From: CALXXL01 sp034926605
GTDB lineage: Bacteria; Verrucomicrobiota; Lentisphaeria; Victivallales; Victivallaceae
Direction: 5' to 3'
NCBI GenBank assembly: GCA_034926605.1
Contig: JAYFQV010000006.1
Coordinates: forward strand, 1 to 64,000
DNA: 64,000 nt
Shown: piece by piece, positions 46,220 to 55,481 of the stretch
Numbering within the stretch: position 1 is the first letter of the stretch
Layout: every line of letters begins with the position of its first letter
Notes under the pieces: model-generated
Told to the model about the DNA's origin: nothing
The model's database searches: none
Seen by the model: only the letters and a program-made list of their open reading frames with translations
Program-made: the position numbers and the translations under genes

Positions 46220-47242
46220 TTACTTCAGCACCGTGTCCTGCACCAGCTTGACCACATTCTCGGGAATCGGAACGTAGTTGAGCTTCTTCGCAGTTTCGGC
46301 ACCGGAGGTATAGCACCAGTTGACATACTTGACGATCTCCGCACGCAACGCAGGATCGCAATCCTTGCGGAGCAGGATATAGGTGACACCGGTGATCGGC
46401 CAGGAACCGGTGCCGGGCTGATCGGTCAGTACCATGTAGTAACCGGGGGCGTTCTGCCAGTCGGCCGAAGCCGCGCTGACACTGAAGCTCTCCGGGCTGG
46501 GAGCCACGAAACTGCCGGCCTGATTCTCCAGCAGAACGGTGGACAGGTTGGCTTCCACCGCATAGGTGTACTCGGTGTAGCCGATGGAACCGCGGATTTT
46601 GGCAACGTTGTTGCAGACTCCGGGGTTCTTCTGACCGCCGATGCCCACCGGCCATTTGACCGAGGCTCCGAAGCCGACGTTATCCTTCCAGTCCTGAGAA
46701 ATCTTGGAAAGGTAGTTGGTGAATATGAAACTGGTGCCGGAAGCGTCGGCGCGGCGTACTACCGTGATGTCCAACGCGGGCAAGGCGACGTTCGGATTGA
46801 GCGCCTTGATCTTTGCGTCGTTCCACTTGGTGATTTTACCGAGGAAAATATCGGCCAGCACCGCGCGGTCCAGCTTCAGATCGTTGCTTTTGACACCGGG
46901 AATGTTAACAATTACAACCACACCGCCGGTCAGCATCGGGAACTGGACCAGACCGGACTCGTTCTGCTCTTCGAGCGTCAGAGGGTTGTCGGTACCGGCG
47001 AAGTCCACGGTCTTGGCCTTGATCTGATTGATACCGGCACCGGAACCGATGCTCTGATAGTTGATCGTAACCCCGGAAGTCGCCTGGCTGTAATTGTAAG
47101 TCCAGAGCTGGTAGACCGGGGCCGGAAAGCTCGCGCCGGCGCCGTTGATGGTTACCGACTTCTGCTCCGCACTGGCGTTCAGGCTGCCCATCGCCATAAT
47201 GGCGAGCGCCGCCGACAACATGTTCTTCACTTTGTTCTTCAT
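46220..47242 (-). CDS. pstS: PstS-like phosphate-binding periplasmic protein
   Basis: About 340 residues with a signal peptide ending near NASA. The mature protein begins VTINGAGASFPAPVYQLW, the classic PstS start. It has SIGSGAGINQIKAKTVDFAGTDNPL (phosphate ligands), GKITKWNDAKIKALNP and RADASGTSFIFTNYL. So it should bind inorganic phosphate. No pstC, pstA, pstB or phoU is next to it; instead two secretin-like genes lie upstream. The second ATG (47242) is preferred because the ribosome site GGAG abuts the first one. A terminator-like hairpin separates it from the upstream gene. Confidence 0.92.
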   Translation of the reverse strand: MKNKVKNMLSAALAIMAMGSLNASAEQKSVTINGAGASFPAPVYQLWTYNYSQATSGVTINYQSIGSGAGINQIKAKTVDFAGTDNPLTLEEQNESGLVQFPMLTGGVVVIVNIPGVKSNDLKLDRAVLADIFLGKITKWNDAKIKALNPNVALPALDITVVRRADASGTSFIFTNYLSKISQDWKDNVGFGASVKWPVGIGGQKNPGVCNNVAKIRGSIGYTEYTYAVEANLSTVLLENQAGSFVAPSPESFSVSAASADWQNAPGYYMVLTDQPGTGSWPITGVTYILLRKDCDPALRAEIVKYVNWCYTSGAETAKKLNYVPIPENVVKLVQDTVLK

Positions 47243-47280
47243 TGCATGCATCTCCTTTGTCTGGGATTAAGTTAGTATGC

Positions 47281-47309
47281 AAAAATGCAAACCCGGTTTC
47301 GGGTCTGCA
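47281..47309 (-). terminator. Terminator-like hairpin between secretin gene and pstS
   Basis: Stem TGCA-ACCCG / CGGGT-TGCA with one mismatch (47286-47309) is followed on the minus strand by TTTTT. It sits in the 76-base gap, just past the secretin stop. It could reduce read-through into pstS or end the upstream mRNA. Confidence 0.6.
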
Positions 47310-47318
47310 AGTTTTGCG

Positions 47319-48917
47319 TTAGCGTTCGGAATCCATACCGTACTGGCGATAGCCGTAACGGTTTTCGTCGTTCGGGCGGTCGGTATCCTTGCGGATCAGC
47401 TCGATCTGCTTGAGGCTGGACTCGTCGATCTGCACGGCCGGCTGGATTATCTCGCAATCGGCCACCACCACCAGCTGCGATTTCTTGGTGGATTCACGTT
47501 CGGTGGAAAACAGCCATCCGAGAACCGGAAGATCTTTGAGCAGCGGCACGCCTTCGACGTCGCTGACCACTTCAGTCTTCTCCACACCGCCGAGGTAGAA
47601 GCGGTTGCGCCCGTTGCCGAGCATGATCTTCTGGCTGGACTCGAAGTTGCTGGTACGCAAAGACCCTGACGAGGTGTATCCCAACATGCTTTGGGTGGCG
47701 ACCTTCACCGCAAGCACCGTCGCCTTTTCGGTGATGGACGGAGTCATGGTAAGCTCGAGTTTGAACTTATCGTTCGCCGGTTTGACCTCCACCTCGTTGC
47801 CATGCTCCGGCTGGCCTGCGGCGGATGGAATCTTGGTGAGTTCGGCATAGAGGATGCCGCTGGCGCGTTTCATGACTCCGGTGGAACCGTTCTGAACTGT
47901 AAGCTCTCCGGTGGTGACGACCTTGGCCTTGCCTTTGGAGACCAGGAAATCCAGGAATTTCGAGTTCCATTTCGGCTGGAAGTCGAAGTAATGGGTATTC
48001 ACGGTGCCGTCGGGCAGAATCGGGCCGGTGATGTCGGCCAGATTGTAGTTGTGGGAAAATTTCGCGCCGGTCTGAAGAAACTTGATGCCGTCGTTGTTCT
48101 TCCACGACTGGAAGTCAAGACCGAGCATGCCGTCGTTTTCGGCCTCAAGCTCATACACCGTGCAGGTGATATGCACCTCGGGATGCGGGATGTCGTAAAG
48201 TTTGAGCATCTCCTCAATATTTTTGCGCGAGTATAAAGCGGTGTTCATGAACAGACAGTTCAGGTCGGGATCCACCTCGATCTTGTCCTTGCCGCCGATA
48301 AGTTCCACCGTGTCGTTGGAGATATTGGCTCCAACCAGTTTGATCATGGTCTGCAGCTCCTTGGCGCTGCGGTTTGCCGGGAAGTAGATGTACTTGGGCT
48401 GCCCCGATGAATTCATGATGCCGGGCTGGTCAAGCGCCTTTACCAAATCATCGATCCCCATGCCGTTCGTGCTGCTCACAAACCGGTAATCTTCGGCCGA
48501 AACGATAAGCATTCCGGTGCCGTCGGCGAACTTCACGCATTCGATTCCGCATGGAACGAATATCTTCTGGGTTCCGGCGGCGTTGTCCTTGCTGTACACG
48601 TTATAATAGTCGGTGTTGGCGCGGCCCGCGGCGTTGTTGTAGTCGACCCGCTGGGCCTGAACCATCTCGCGGAGATAAGGCCGGATCGAATATGGATCGG
48701 CATTCTTGAGCACATAGGTTTTGGTGATTATCTTGGGGTCGTTGGTGTCGCGTATGAAATGCACCACTTCGGCATTTTCGCGAATGTTGAGCCTCAACTG
48801 GGCCTGTACGTTACTCTGACTGTATGCCGGATTCTCGTTCGAGGTGGGCTCCTGGTTGGCAAGCACACCGATGGCGGCCGGGATCAGCAGGGTTGCAAGT
48901 GTCGCTTTCTTGTTCAT
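47319..48917 (-). CDS. Secretin-like outer-membrane protein A of the tandem pair
   Basis: 532 residues with an N-terminal signal peptide (MNKKATLATLLIPAAIGVLA). Residues about 60-245 contain two N1/N3-like repeats (YVLKNADPYSIRPYLREMV; YIYFPANRSAKELQTMIKLV). The C-terminal part is a secretin domain, with the hallmark VPLLKDLPVLGWLF at 457-470 followed by a strand. It shares a motif with its neighbour: VYEL at 254-257, LGLD at 265-268, WKN at 272-274. Secretins form outer-membrane gates for type II/III secretion and type IV pili. No ATPase, pilin or inner-membrane partner lies nearby. The start is 3 bases after the preceding stop. Confidence 0.82.
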   Translation of the reverse strand: MNKKATLATLLIPAAIGVLANQEPTSNENPAYSQSNVQAQLRLNIRENAEVVHFIRDTNDPKIITKTYVLKNADPYSIRPYLREMVQAQRVDYNNAAGRANTDYYNVYSKDNAAGTQKIFVPCGIECVKFADGTGMLIVSAEDYRFVSSTNGMGIDDLVKALDQPGIMNSSGQPKYIYFPANRSAKELQTMIKLVGANISNDTVELIGGKDKIEVDPDLNCLFMNTALYSRKNIEEMLKLYDIPHPEVHITCTVYELEAENDGMLGLDFQSWKNNDGIKFLQTGAKFSHNYNLADITGPILPDGTVNTHYFDFQPKWNSKFLDFLVSKGKAKVVTTGELTVQNGSTGVMKRASGILYAELTKIPSAAGQPEHGNEVEVKPANDKFKLELTMTPSITEKATVLAVKVATQSMLGYTSSGSLRTSNFESSQKIMLGNGRNRFYLGGVEKTEVVSDVEGVPLLKDLPVLGWLFSTERESTKKSQLVVVADCEIIQPAVQIDESSLKQIELIRKDTDRPNDENRYGYRQYGMDSER

Positions 48918-48920
48918 AAG

Positions 48921-50363
48921 TTATTGAACCTCGGTCTGGTTGTTGACAAGTTCGGGAACGGAGATCAGCTTGCCGGTGATGGCGGCGATTTCCGCGTCCG
49001 GATGCACGAGTTCGGATTTCACCGAAACGAAGAAGAACACTTTTTCCTTGTTTCTGGTGGTGGTTCCGAATATGTACTTAAGCACCGGCAGTTCGCACAG
49101 AAACGGCACGCCGATTGTCTGCTCGGTCTCGCTCTCCTGAACATAGCGCGCCAGCATTCGTTCGCCGCCGCCCTTCACGGTAACTGCGCCGGAAGTGGAG
49201 GACGCATCGTATAGCTCATTGCCGTGGGTGTCGCGATCCACCACGCTCTTGATGTCCAGCGTGTAGGAAAAGTTGACAATGGCCGACTGCTCGGCGTAAT
49301 CCTGTTCGGAGTATCCGAGTTGCCCGGTTTTGGCATCGGTTTTTCCGGAGAGGGAGATTACCGGCGAAACAATCGAAAGCGAGAGGTTGTCATTCGAGGA
49401 ACCGACCACCGAAGTGGCGAACTTGTCGTTTTTCACCAGGTTCTGGTAGGTGGGGGTGAACTTCAGATACGCGTCATGGCCGGTGGACACCGTAAGCATG
49501 GCGCTGGTGGCCAGCCTCGCCCGACCATTTTGCTGAAGCATCCGGACGAACGAAAGGTCGAACGACGGTGCGAACATGAAAAAACCGTAAGGGCCGAACG
49601 CCTGATCGAGCGCCGAACCGTCCAGATACGCGGCGCCGGCGTCGAACAAATTCAGGCCGGGGCCGTTTTTCCACGCGAGATAGTCAAGCCCCAGGTCGAG
49701 CAGGTCGCCTTCGCGCAGTTCGTATACATTGATTGAGATGTTGCACTGCGGAACCGGCCGGTCAAGCCAGGCAAGGTATTTTTTCATATCCTTGTCCTTG
49801 TTGATCGAGTCTTTCCAGTAGATGCGGTTGGTCGCGGCGTCGAAAGCCACCACCGCGTCCTGATTTGCGCCCTCGGTGGCGTTGGACGGAATGCCGGCCT
49901 TTATCATTATGTTCATCATGGTTTCGCTGGAACGCCAGACCGGGGTATAGACACTGCGTATGATGCCGGTGCCGTCAATTCCGGAGCCGTCCGGGCCTTT
50001 GGCGCCCGGATGGTCCAGCTTGGCAACCATGTCGTCGATGTACGGCATAAGCGGCACCGGACAGCTCACCGCCACCAGCTGTTTGTTGCCGGCTGAGTAA
50101 TTGATGCGGTCGGCCGAACCGTTTTTGGCGTAGCGCTTGATCGCGCCCAGCAGAAAGGGAACCACGTCGTTGGCTTTCTGGTGCTTCAGTTCATAGACCT
50201 TCGACACCATGTAATTCTGGGCGTCGTCCTCCACAAACCTGATCTTCTGGATTTTTGAATCAGGAACCTGATTCCCCGCCACCAGCGTATCCTCGGCGAA
50301 TGCCGGGATAACGGTTGCGGCGGCCAGCGCGGCAAAGAGAAATCGTCTTCCTTCTGTCTTCAC
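48921..50363 (-). CDS. Secretin-like outer-membrane protein B of the tandem pair
   Basis: 480 residues from a GTG start with a GGAAG ribosome site. The signal peptide ends at AFA. One N1-like repeat (VYELKHQKANDVVPFLLGAI) begins near residue 56. The secretin-type C-terminus has IGVPFLCELPVLKYIF at 417-432 and a terminal FFFVSVKSEL strand. The internal motif VYEL 213-216, LGLD 224-227, WKN 231-233 is collinear with its downstream neighbour, so the two are diverged paralogues. It is the first gene of the minus-strand cluster. Function is unknown beyond the secretin fold. Confidence 0.8.
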   Translation of the reverse strand: MKTEGRRFLFAALAAATVIPAFAEDTLVAGNQVPDSKIQKIRFVEDDAQNYMVSKVYELKHQKANDVVPFLLGAIKRYAKNGSADRINYSAGNKQLVAVSCPVPLMPYIDDMVAKLDHPGAKGPDGSGIDGTGIIRSVYTPVWRSSETMMNIMIKAGIPSNATEGANQDAVVAFDAATNRIYWKDSINKDKDMKKYLAWLDRPVPQCNISINVYELREGDLLDLGLDYLAWKNGPGLNLFDAGAAYLDGSALDQAFGPYGFFMFAPSFDLSFVRMLQQNGRARLATSAMLTVSTGHDAYLKFTPTYQNLVKNDKFATSVVGSSNDNLSLSIVSPVISLSGKTDAKTGQLGYSEQDYAEQSAIVNFSYTLDIKSVVDRDTHGNELYDASSTSGAVTVKGGGERMLARYVQESETEQTIGVPFLCELPVLKYIFGTTTRNKEKVFFFVSVKSELVHPDAEIAAITGKLISVPELVNNQTEVQ

Positions 50364-50397
50364 TTTTGGTCTTCCTTTGTTGTTTTTCGTTTGCCCG

Positions 50398-50417
50398 TCT
50401 CATTGCGGACAATGAGA
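50398..50417. repeat. Perfect inverted repeat upstream of the secretin operon
   Basis: TCTCATTG and CAATGAGA form an 8-bp stem with the loop CGGA, 35 bases before the GTG start. It could be an operator or a 5'-leader hairpin. On the plus strand it is followed by TTTTT, so it could also stop antisense transcription. The rest of the 50364-50648 gap is AT-rich and holds only the promoter listed below. Confidence 0.5.
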
Positions 50418-50555
50418 TTTTTCACTTTTCACCAAATAAGTTACAGGTCAAATGTTAAAGTATTGTGATCGAAAAAATAGACTTCGGCTAACATTAAAAT
50501 CCCCGGATAAACTTCCCCAAAATGGAGGATATGGCTAAAAACTGAACTATGCGGG

Positions 50556-50584
50556 TTGAGAACGCCGCAAACACGAATTATATT
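50556..50584 (+). promoter_or_regulatory. Promoter of the ABC-2 exporter operon
   Basis: TTGAGA (50556-50561) and TATATT (50579-50584) are separated by 17 bases. Transcription would begin near 50591. An in-frame ATG at 50598 is too close to have a ribosome site, supporting the start at 50649. Confidence 0.65.
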
Positions 50585-50648
50585 ATAGATATAGACGATG
50601 TCGTATAAGAAAACCGCGACTGCCGCCCCGGCGGCAGAGGGAGTTGCA

Positions 50649-51707
50649 ATGAAAGCCAAGCTGTTCAAAATCGTTCTGCTGCTGGCCGTTCTCGTTGGAG
50701 CGGTCTGCGCTTGGATGTTCCGCGAAAATATAATCGGATACTTCCGCGGCGGCGAGACCGAACTCGTCCTGTACGGCAACGTCGACGACCGGGAAGTCAA
50801 TCTGGTCTATGTCGTTCCCGAGATCGTTAAAAAGGTGCTGGTTGAGGAAGGCGCCGTCGTCAAGAAAGGCGACCTTTTAGGCGAGCTCGAAACCATCCGA
50901 ATAGAAAACTCCGTCAAATCGGCCAAAGCATCGGCGGAGTCGGCCAAGTCGGCCGTCGACGCGGCCCGGGCCATCTATGACAAGGTTAAAACCGGGCCGC
51001 GGGCCGAAGAGCTCGCCATGGCCCGCGCCGAAGTCGCCGCCATTCAAGCCAAACTGCCCGCCGTGGAAAGCGACTACAAGCGCCAGGAGGTGCTGCGCAA
51101 CACCAAAGCCGTTTCGGCCCAAATCGCCGAAAACGCCGAATCTGCTTATCTGCTCCTCAAAGCCCAGCTGGAAAACGCCAACCAGAATCTGAAAATGCTC
51201 GAGGCCGGTTCCCGTAAAGAGGATATTGCGGCGGCCGCCGCCCAACTGGCCCAGACCGAGGCGCAACTGGCACAGGCTCAGGCGCAATATGACATCGAGC
51301 TTCAGGCTTTGGCCGACACCAAGCTGTACGCTCCCCGCGACGGCATAATCCGCAGCCGCATCCTCGAACCCGGTGAAATGGCAACCAATCAGACCACCGC
51401 GCTGGTCATGGCGGTAATGTCGCCGAAGTGGATACGTGTCTATATGCCGGAACCGCTTCTGATGAAGGTCAAAATGGGCGACAAGGCGAAAATATATTTC
51501 GACAGCATGCCCGACAAGCCGTTCGACGGCTGGGTGGGCTACATCTCGCCCACCGCGGAGTTCACCCCCAAGAATGTCGAAACACCGGAACTGAGAACCG
51601 CGCTTGTCTATGAATTCCGGGTATATGTGAACGATCCGGACAACCTGCTGAAACTCGGCGCGCCGGCCACGGTTGTCTTCCCCGGCGTCATGGTGCCAAG
51701 GCAGTAG
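50649..51707 (+). CDS. HlyD/YbhG-type membrane fusion protein
   Basis: A 352-residue periplasmic adaptor. One N-terminal transmembrane anchor (LFKIVLLLAVLVGAVCAWMF) is followed by a lipoyl half-motif (VLVEEGAVVKKGDLLGELE). A long Ala/Glu/Gln-rich coiled-coil hairpin spans about 85-220. The second lipoyl half follows (LYAPRDGIIRSRILEPGEMA) with a beta-barrel domain. A GAGGGAG site precedes the chosen ATG. It begins an exporter operon of the YbhGFSR layout, linking the inner-membrane ABC-2 transporter to an outer-membrane channel not encoded here. Confidence 0.9.
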   Translation: MKAKLFKIVLLLAVLVGAVCAWMFRENIIGYFRGGETELVLYGNVDDREVNLVYVVPEIVKKVLVEEGAVVKKGDLLGELETIRIENSVKSAKASAESAKSAVDAARAIYDKVKTGPRAEELAMARAEVAAIQAKLPAVESDYKRQEVLRNTKAVSAQIAENAESAYLLLKAQLENANQNLKMLEAGSRKEDIAAAAAQLAQTEAQLAQAQAQYDIELQALADTKLYAPRDGIIRSRILEPGEMATNQTTALVMAVMSPKWIRVYMPEPLLMKVKMGDKAKIYFDSMPDKPFDGWVGYISPTAEFTPKNVETPELRTALVYEFRVYVNDPDNLLKLGAPATVVFPGVMVPRQ

Positions 51708-51708
51708 C

Positions 51709-53259
51709 ATGAATACGGTCGAGTGCCGCGGTCTTTCCAAGGTCTTTCCGTGCGCGGGAGGCGCCGTCACCGCACTTTCCGACGTGTCGTTCAACCTGCC
51801 GTCCGGTGAGATCGTGGGCCTGCTTGGTCCGGACGCGGCCGGTAAGACCACGTTGCTGCGCCTCCTGTGCGGTTTGATGCGGCCCACCTCCGGCTCCGCC
51901 AGCGTGCTGGGATTCGATACCGTCAAGCAGGCGTCGGAAATCCAGAAGCGCATCGGCTACATGCCTCAGAAATTCGGCCTGTACGAAAACCTGAGCGTGG
52001 AAGAAAACATGCGGCTTTATGCCGCCCTTCACGAAGTGGGACCCGACGAATGCCGGGCGCGATTCGCCAAACTGCTTGACATGACCATGCTCAAGCCGTT
52101 CCGCACCCGCATGGCCGGTGCGCTTTCCGGCGGCATGAAGCAAAAACTGGCATTGGCCTGCGCTCTGATATCCGAACCTGAGCTGATGATACTCGACGAA
52201 CCGACCGTGGGTGTGGACGTGCTTTCGCGGCGCGAACTCTGGAGCATCCTGCGCGACATCGTCGGACAAGGCAGGATGACCGTGCTGGCCTCCACGGCCT
52301 ACATGGACGAAGCCGACTGCTGCGACCGCACCATGGTTCTTTTTCAGGGCAGACTGCTAGCCGATGCCCCGCCGTCGGAAATCCGGGCAATGGCCGCCGG
52401 ACATGTTGAAAACCCCACCTTTGAAAACGGCTTTCAGGTTCTGCTTTCCGGCGGAGTTCCGCCGCCGCTGCTGCGCGGCAATCCGGTCGATACCGGCGCC
52501 CCGGTGTTGATTCACGCCGACAAGCTGATAAAGAAATTCGGCTCGTTCACCGCCGTCAACCAAGTCAGTTTCGATGTCCGCAAAGGCGAAATATTCGGGC
52601 TTCTCGGCGCCAACGGCGCCGGAAAAACCACCACTTTTCGAATGCTTTGCGGCCTTTCGGACAGCAATGGCGGCGTAATCGAAATTGCGGGCGTCAACCT
52701 GCGCCACGCGCCAGGCAAAGCCCGTTGCCGGATCGGTTTCGTGGCACAGAAATTTTCGCTTTACTCAGACATATCCGTGCTGGACAACCTGAAATTCTTC
52801 GGCGGCGCCTACGGTCTCTACGGAGAACGGCTCAAATCCCGCATCGAATGGGCGCTGGACAACTTCCAGCTGCGCTCCTACGCCGAAGCCGACACCGCAA
52901 AACTCCCGCTCGGCTACAAACAGCGTCTCAGCATGGCCTGCGCGCTGTTGCATGAGCCGGACATACTGTTTCTCGACGAAGCCACCAGCGGCGCCGACCC
53001 CATGGCCCGCCGCGAGTTCTGGAAGCGCATAATGGATCTGGCCGACCGCGGCGTTGCGGTGATCATCACCACCCATTTTCTCGACGAAGCGATCTACTGC
53101 GACCGCATGGTCATAATGCAAGACGGTGCAACCGCCGCGTCCGGCAGCGCGGAAGAAATCATCCGGCAGGGAACCGCGCCCGGCGGAGAACCGCCGACGC
53201 TTGAAGAAGCTTTCGTAAACATCATCCGTAACTTCAGACGGGAGCACGCCGCAAAATGA
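51709..53259 (+). CDS. ABC-2 transporter ATPase with two fused nucleotide-binding domains (YbhF-like)
   Basis: A 516-residue protein with tandem ABC domains. The first has Walker A GPDAAGKT (40-47), signature LSGGMKQ (139-145) and ILDEPTVGVD. The second has GANGAGKT (300-307), a degenerate signature LPLGYKQ and FLDEATSGAD. The GPD form of the first Walker A and the LPLG-type second signature are also found in E. coli YbhF. It powers export of a drug-like or lipid substrate through the two permeases downstream. It starts one base after the HlyD stop and overlaps the permease gene by four bases. Confidence 0.92.
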   Translation: MNTVECRGLSKVFPCAGGAVTALSDVSFNLPSGEIVGLLGPDAAGKTTLLRLLCGLMRPTSGSASVLGFDTVKQASEIQKRIGYMPQKFGLYENLSVEENMRLYAALHEVGPDECRARFAKLLDMTMLKPFRTRMAGALSGGMKQKLALACALISEPELMILDEPTVGVDVLSRRELWSILRDIVGQGRMTVLASTAYMDEADCCDRTMVLFQGRLLADAPPSEIRAMAAGHVENPTFENGFQVLLSGGVPPPLLRGNPVDTGAPVLIHADKLIKKFGSFTAVNQVSFDVRKGEIFGLLGANGAGKTTTFRMLCGLSDSNGGVIEIAGVNLRHAPGKARCRIGFVAQKFSLYSDISVLDNLKFFGGAYGLYGERLKSRIEWALDNFQLRSYAEADTAKLPLGYKQRLSMACALLHEPDILFLDEATSGADPMARREFWKRIMDLADRGVAVIITTHFLDEAIYCDRMVIMQDGATAASGSAEEIIRQGTAPGGEPPTLEEAFVNIIRNFRREHAAK

Positions 53260-54365
53260 ACGTCAAACGGCTCCACGCGCTGATCGTAAAAGAACGCAAG
53301 CAACTCCTGCGCGACCCGTTCAATCTGGCGGTGGGCATACTGCTACCGCTCATGCTCCTGATGATTTTCGGCTACGGGATGAGTGTGGACGTGAAAAACA
53401 TCAAACTGGCAATCGTCGAACCGGAGCCATCGGAGGTAAGTTCCGAAATCGTAGCGGGCTTCAACTCGTCAAAATTCTTTCGTACCACGGTCTTCCGCAA
53501 CACCGCGGAGGCACTGCGCGCCGTGAAGGATCACCGCGCCGACGCGTGCTTGTTCCTGCCGCAGTATCTGCCGAAGAAAGTCGTTTCCGGCGACATCCCG
53601 TTCATGGTGGCCGCCAACGCCACCAATCCCTCTCAGGCGATGCTGAAGGAGAATTATATCAAATCGGTCATTCGAGCGACCCTTGCGGAGCAACTGCCGG
53701 ACGGTGCGCTGGGAAACGATGTTGCGATACGGCCGCGCATGTGGTTCAACGAGGCCAACGACAGCCGTTACTTCATGATCCCGGGCGTGATCGTCATCAT
53801 CATGTCGATGATCGGCACCATGCTGACCACCATGCTTATGGCCAAGGAGTACGAACACGGCAACCTCGAAAGCATGTTCGTCACGCCGATGACCAGCCTG
53901 GAAATCCTCATCGCCAAGGCGGTCAACAACTTTGTGCTCGGCATGATCGGCCTGGCCATCTCGCTGGCGGCCGCCCGCTGGCTGTTCGAGGTGCCGATCA
54001 TGGCCAGCTTATGGGTGGTGCTGCTCGGCTGCGGCATCTTCCTGGTCATGGCGCTATGTCTGGGGCTGTTGATTTCCAGCATCACCAAAAACCAGTTTGT
54101 GGCCAGCGAGATGACCATGGTGCTGACTTTCATGCCTGCTTTCCTGCTCTCGGGATTCCTTTATGAGATAGAAAACCAGCCGGTATTCATTCAGTACCTC
54201 ACCTACATCGTTCCGGCCCGCTATTTCGTGGATTTCCTGCAAACCGCCTTCCTGGTGGGCAATGTATGGCCGGCAATCGCAAAAGACCTGATCGTGCTCT
54301 CCGGTTTCGCCCTGTTGCTGCTGGTGCTGGCCATCAAAAAAAATCCGAAGTCGCTGGAGGGTTAG
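53256..54365 (+). CDS. ABC-2 type permease (YbhS-like)
   Basis: 369 residues. A first transmembrane helix (LAVGILLPLMLLMIFGYGM) is followed by a ~150-residue periplasmic loop and five more helices, the ABC2_membrane_3 layout. Family segments KEYEHGNLESMFVTPMTSLEILIAK and PARYFVDFLQTAFL are clear. It forms a heterodimeric pore with the next gene product, three bases downstream. Confidence 0.9.
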   Translation: MNVKRLHALIVKERKQLLRDPFNLAVGILLPLMLLMIFGYGMSVDVKNIKLAIVEPEPSEVSSEIVAGFNSSKFFRTTVFRNTAEALRAVKDHRADACLFLPQYLPKKVVSGDIPFMVAANATNPSQAMLKENYIKSVIRATLAEQLPDGALGNDVAIRPRMWFNEANDSRYFMIPGVIVIIMSMIGTMLTTMLMAKEYEHGNLESMFVTPMTSLEILIAKAVNNFVLGMIGLAISLAAARWLFEVPIMASLWVVLLGCGIFLVMALCLGLLISSITKNQFVASEMTMVLTFMPAFLLSGFLYEIENQPVFIQYLTYIVPARYFVDFLQTAFLVGNVWPAIAKDLIVLSGFALLLLVLAIKKNPKSLEG

Positions 54366-54368
54366 AAT

Positions 54369-55481
54369 ATGATGACTGCAATCCGGCGCATGATGGCACT
54401 ACTGCGCAAAGAACTGATCCAGCTGCTGAAAAGCCCCAAAACCCGCATGATTCTGTTCATTCCCCCGGTTGTGCAGCTGGTTATCCTGGGATATGCGGCC
54501 ACCATGGACCTGAAGGATGTCAAATTCGCGGTGCTTGATCATTGCCGTTCGGAGGCGTCGCGGGCATTGGCCGCCAGATTTTCCGGCAACCGGATATTCC
54601 GGGAAAAAGCTCCGTTGACGTCCGAACAGGACATGGCCGACCGGATCAGCCGGCGCGACATAAAGCTGGCGCTGGTAATCCCGGAGGATTTCGAACGCGC
54701 CCTGTCGGGCAAACGCTCGCAGCCCACCGTCCAGGTTATCGTGGACGGCCGGAACTCCAGTTCGGCGGGTCTGGCGCTCGGATACGCGCAGTCGATCATC
54801 GATGCCTACAACCGGGAGCGAAATCCGGTACTTCCCGGCCTACAGCTGCGCACCCGCGGCTGGTACAACCCCAACTTCGAGGCACAATATTTCATGCTCC
54901 CGGCTCTGCTGGCCATCATATCGCTTCTGGACATCATGCTGGTCGCCACCATGTCCCTGGCCAAAGAGCGGGAGGAAGGAACCTTCGATCAGCTGCTGCT
55001 GACCCCGTTCAGTTCCGCCGAGATCCTTGCCGGCAAAGCGATATCAACCATGTTTGTCGGATTCTGCCAGCTGACCACCGGTCTGCTGGTGATTCTGCTG
55101 TGGTATCGGACGCCGTTCATGAGCTCGTACTGGCTGCTGTACGGACTGTTCGCATCATTCCTGTTCGCCTCGATCGGCATCGGGCTGCTGGGCTCGGTGC
55201 TGACTAAAAACCTCCAGCAGGCAATGCTTTCGGTGCTGGTGGTGTCCATCCCGTTCGCCATGCTGTCCGGGCTTGCCACTCCGGTGGAAAGCATGCCGGA
55301 AATCCTCCAGACGATCACGCTGATCAATCCGATCCGCCACGGCATCGCCGCCTTGCAGCGGATATTCCTCGAGGGCGTGACTTTCACCGACATCTGGGGC
55401 ACCTTCGTCACACTGTGGGCTATCGGACTGGTGATGTTCGCCGCCGCCCATATTCTGTTCGAACACCAACGCAAACGCTGA
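54369..55481 (+). CDS. ABC-2 type permease (YbhR-like)
   Basis: 370 residues with the same topology as its neighbour: helix 1 (RMILFIPPVVQLVILGYAA), a periplasmic domain, and a C-terminal five-helix block. LAKEREEGTFDQLLLTPFSSAEILAGK and NPIRHGIAALQRIFLEG are the family motifs. It is the last exporter gene; no clear terminator separates it from marR about 120 bases downstream. Confidence 0.9.
   Translation: MMTAIRRMMALLRKELIQLLKSPKTRMILFIPPVVQLVILGYAATMDLKDVKFAVLDHCRSEASRALAARFSGNRIFREKAPLTSEQDMADRISRRDIKLALVIPEDFERALSGKRSQPTVQVIVDGRNSSSAGLALGYAQSIIDAYNRERNPVLPGLQLRTRGWYNPNFEAQYFMLPALLAIISLLDIMLVATMSLAKEREEGTFDQLLLTPFSSAEILAGKAISTMFVGFCQLTTGLLVILLWYRTPFMSSYWLLYGLFASFLFASIGIGLLGSVLTKNLQQAMLSVLVVSIPFAMLSGLATPVESMPEILQTITLINPIRHGIAALQRIFLEGVTFTDIWGTFVTLWAIGLVMFAAAHILFEHQRKR

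Noticed and set aside
50398..50427. Plus-strand intrinsic terminator at the inverted repeat
   Set aside because: The stem followed by TTTTT would fit, but no plus-strand gene lies upstream; an operator or leader hairpin is more likely.
50440..50500. Possible PHO box before the secretin-pstS cluster
   Set aside because: Sequences such as TTTAACATTTGACC recall phosphate-box halves, but the 11-base spacing of a true direct repeat is not met.
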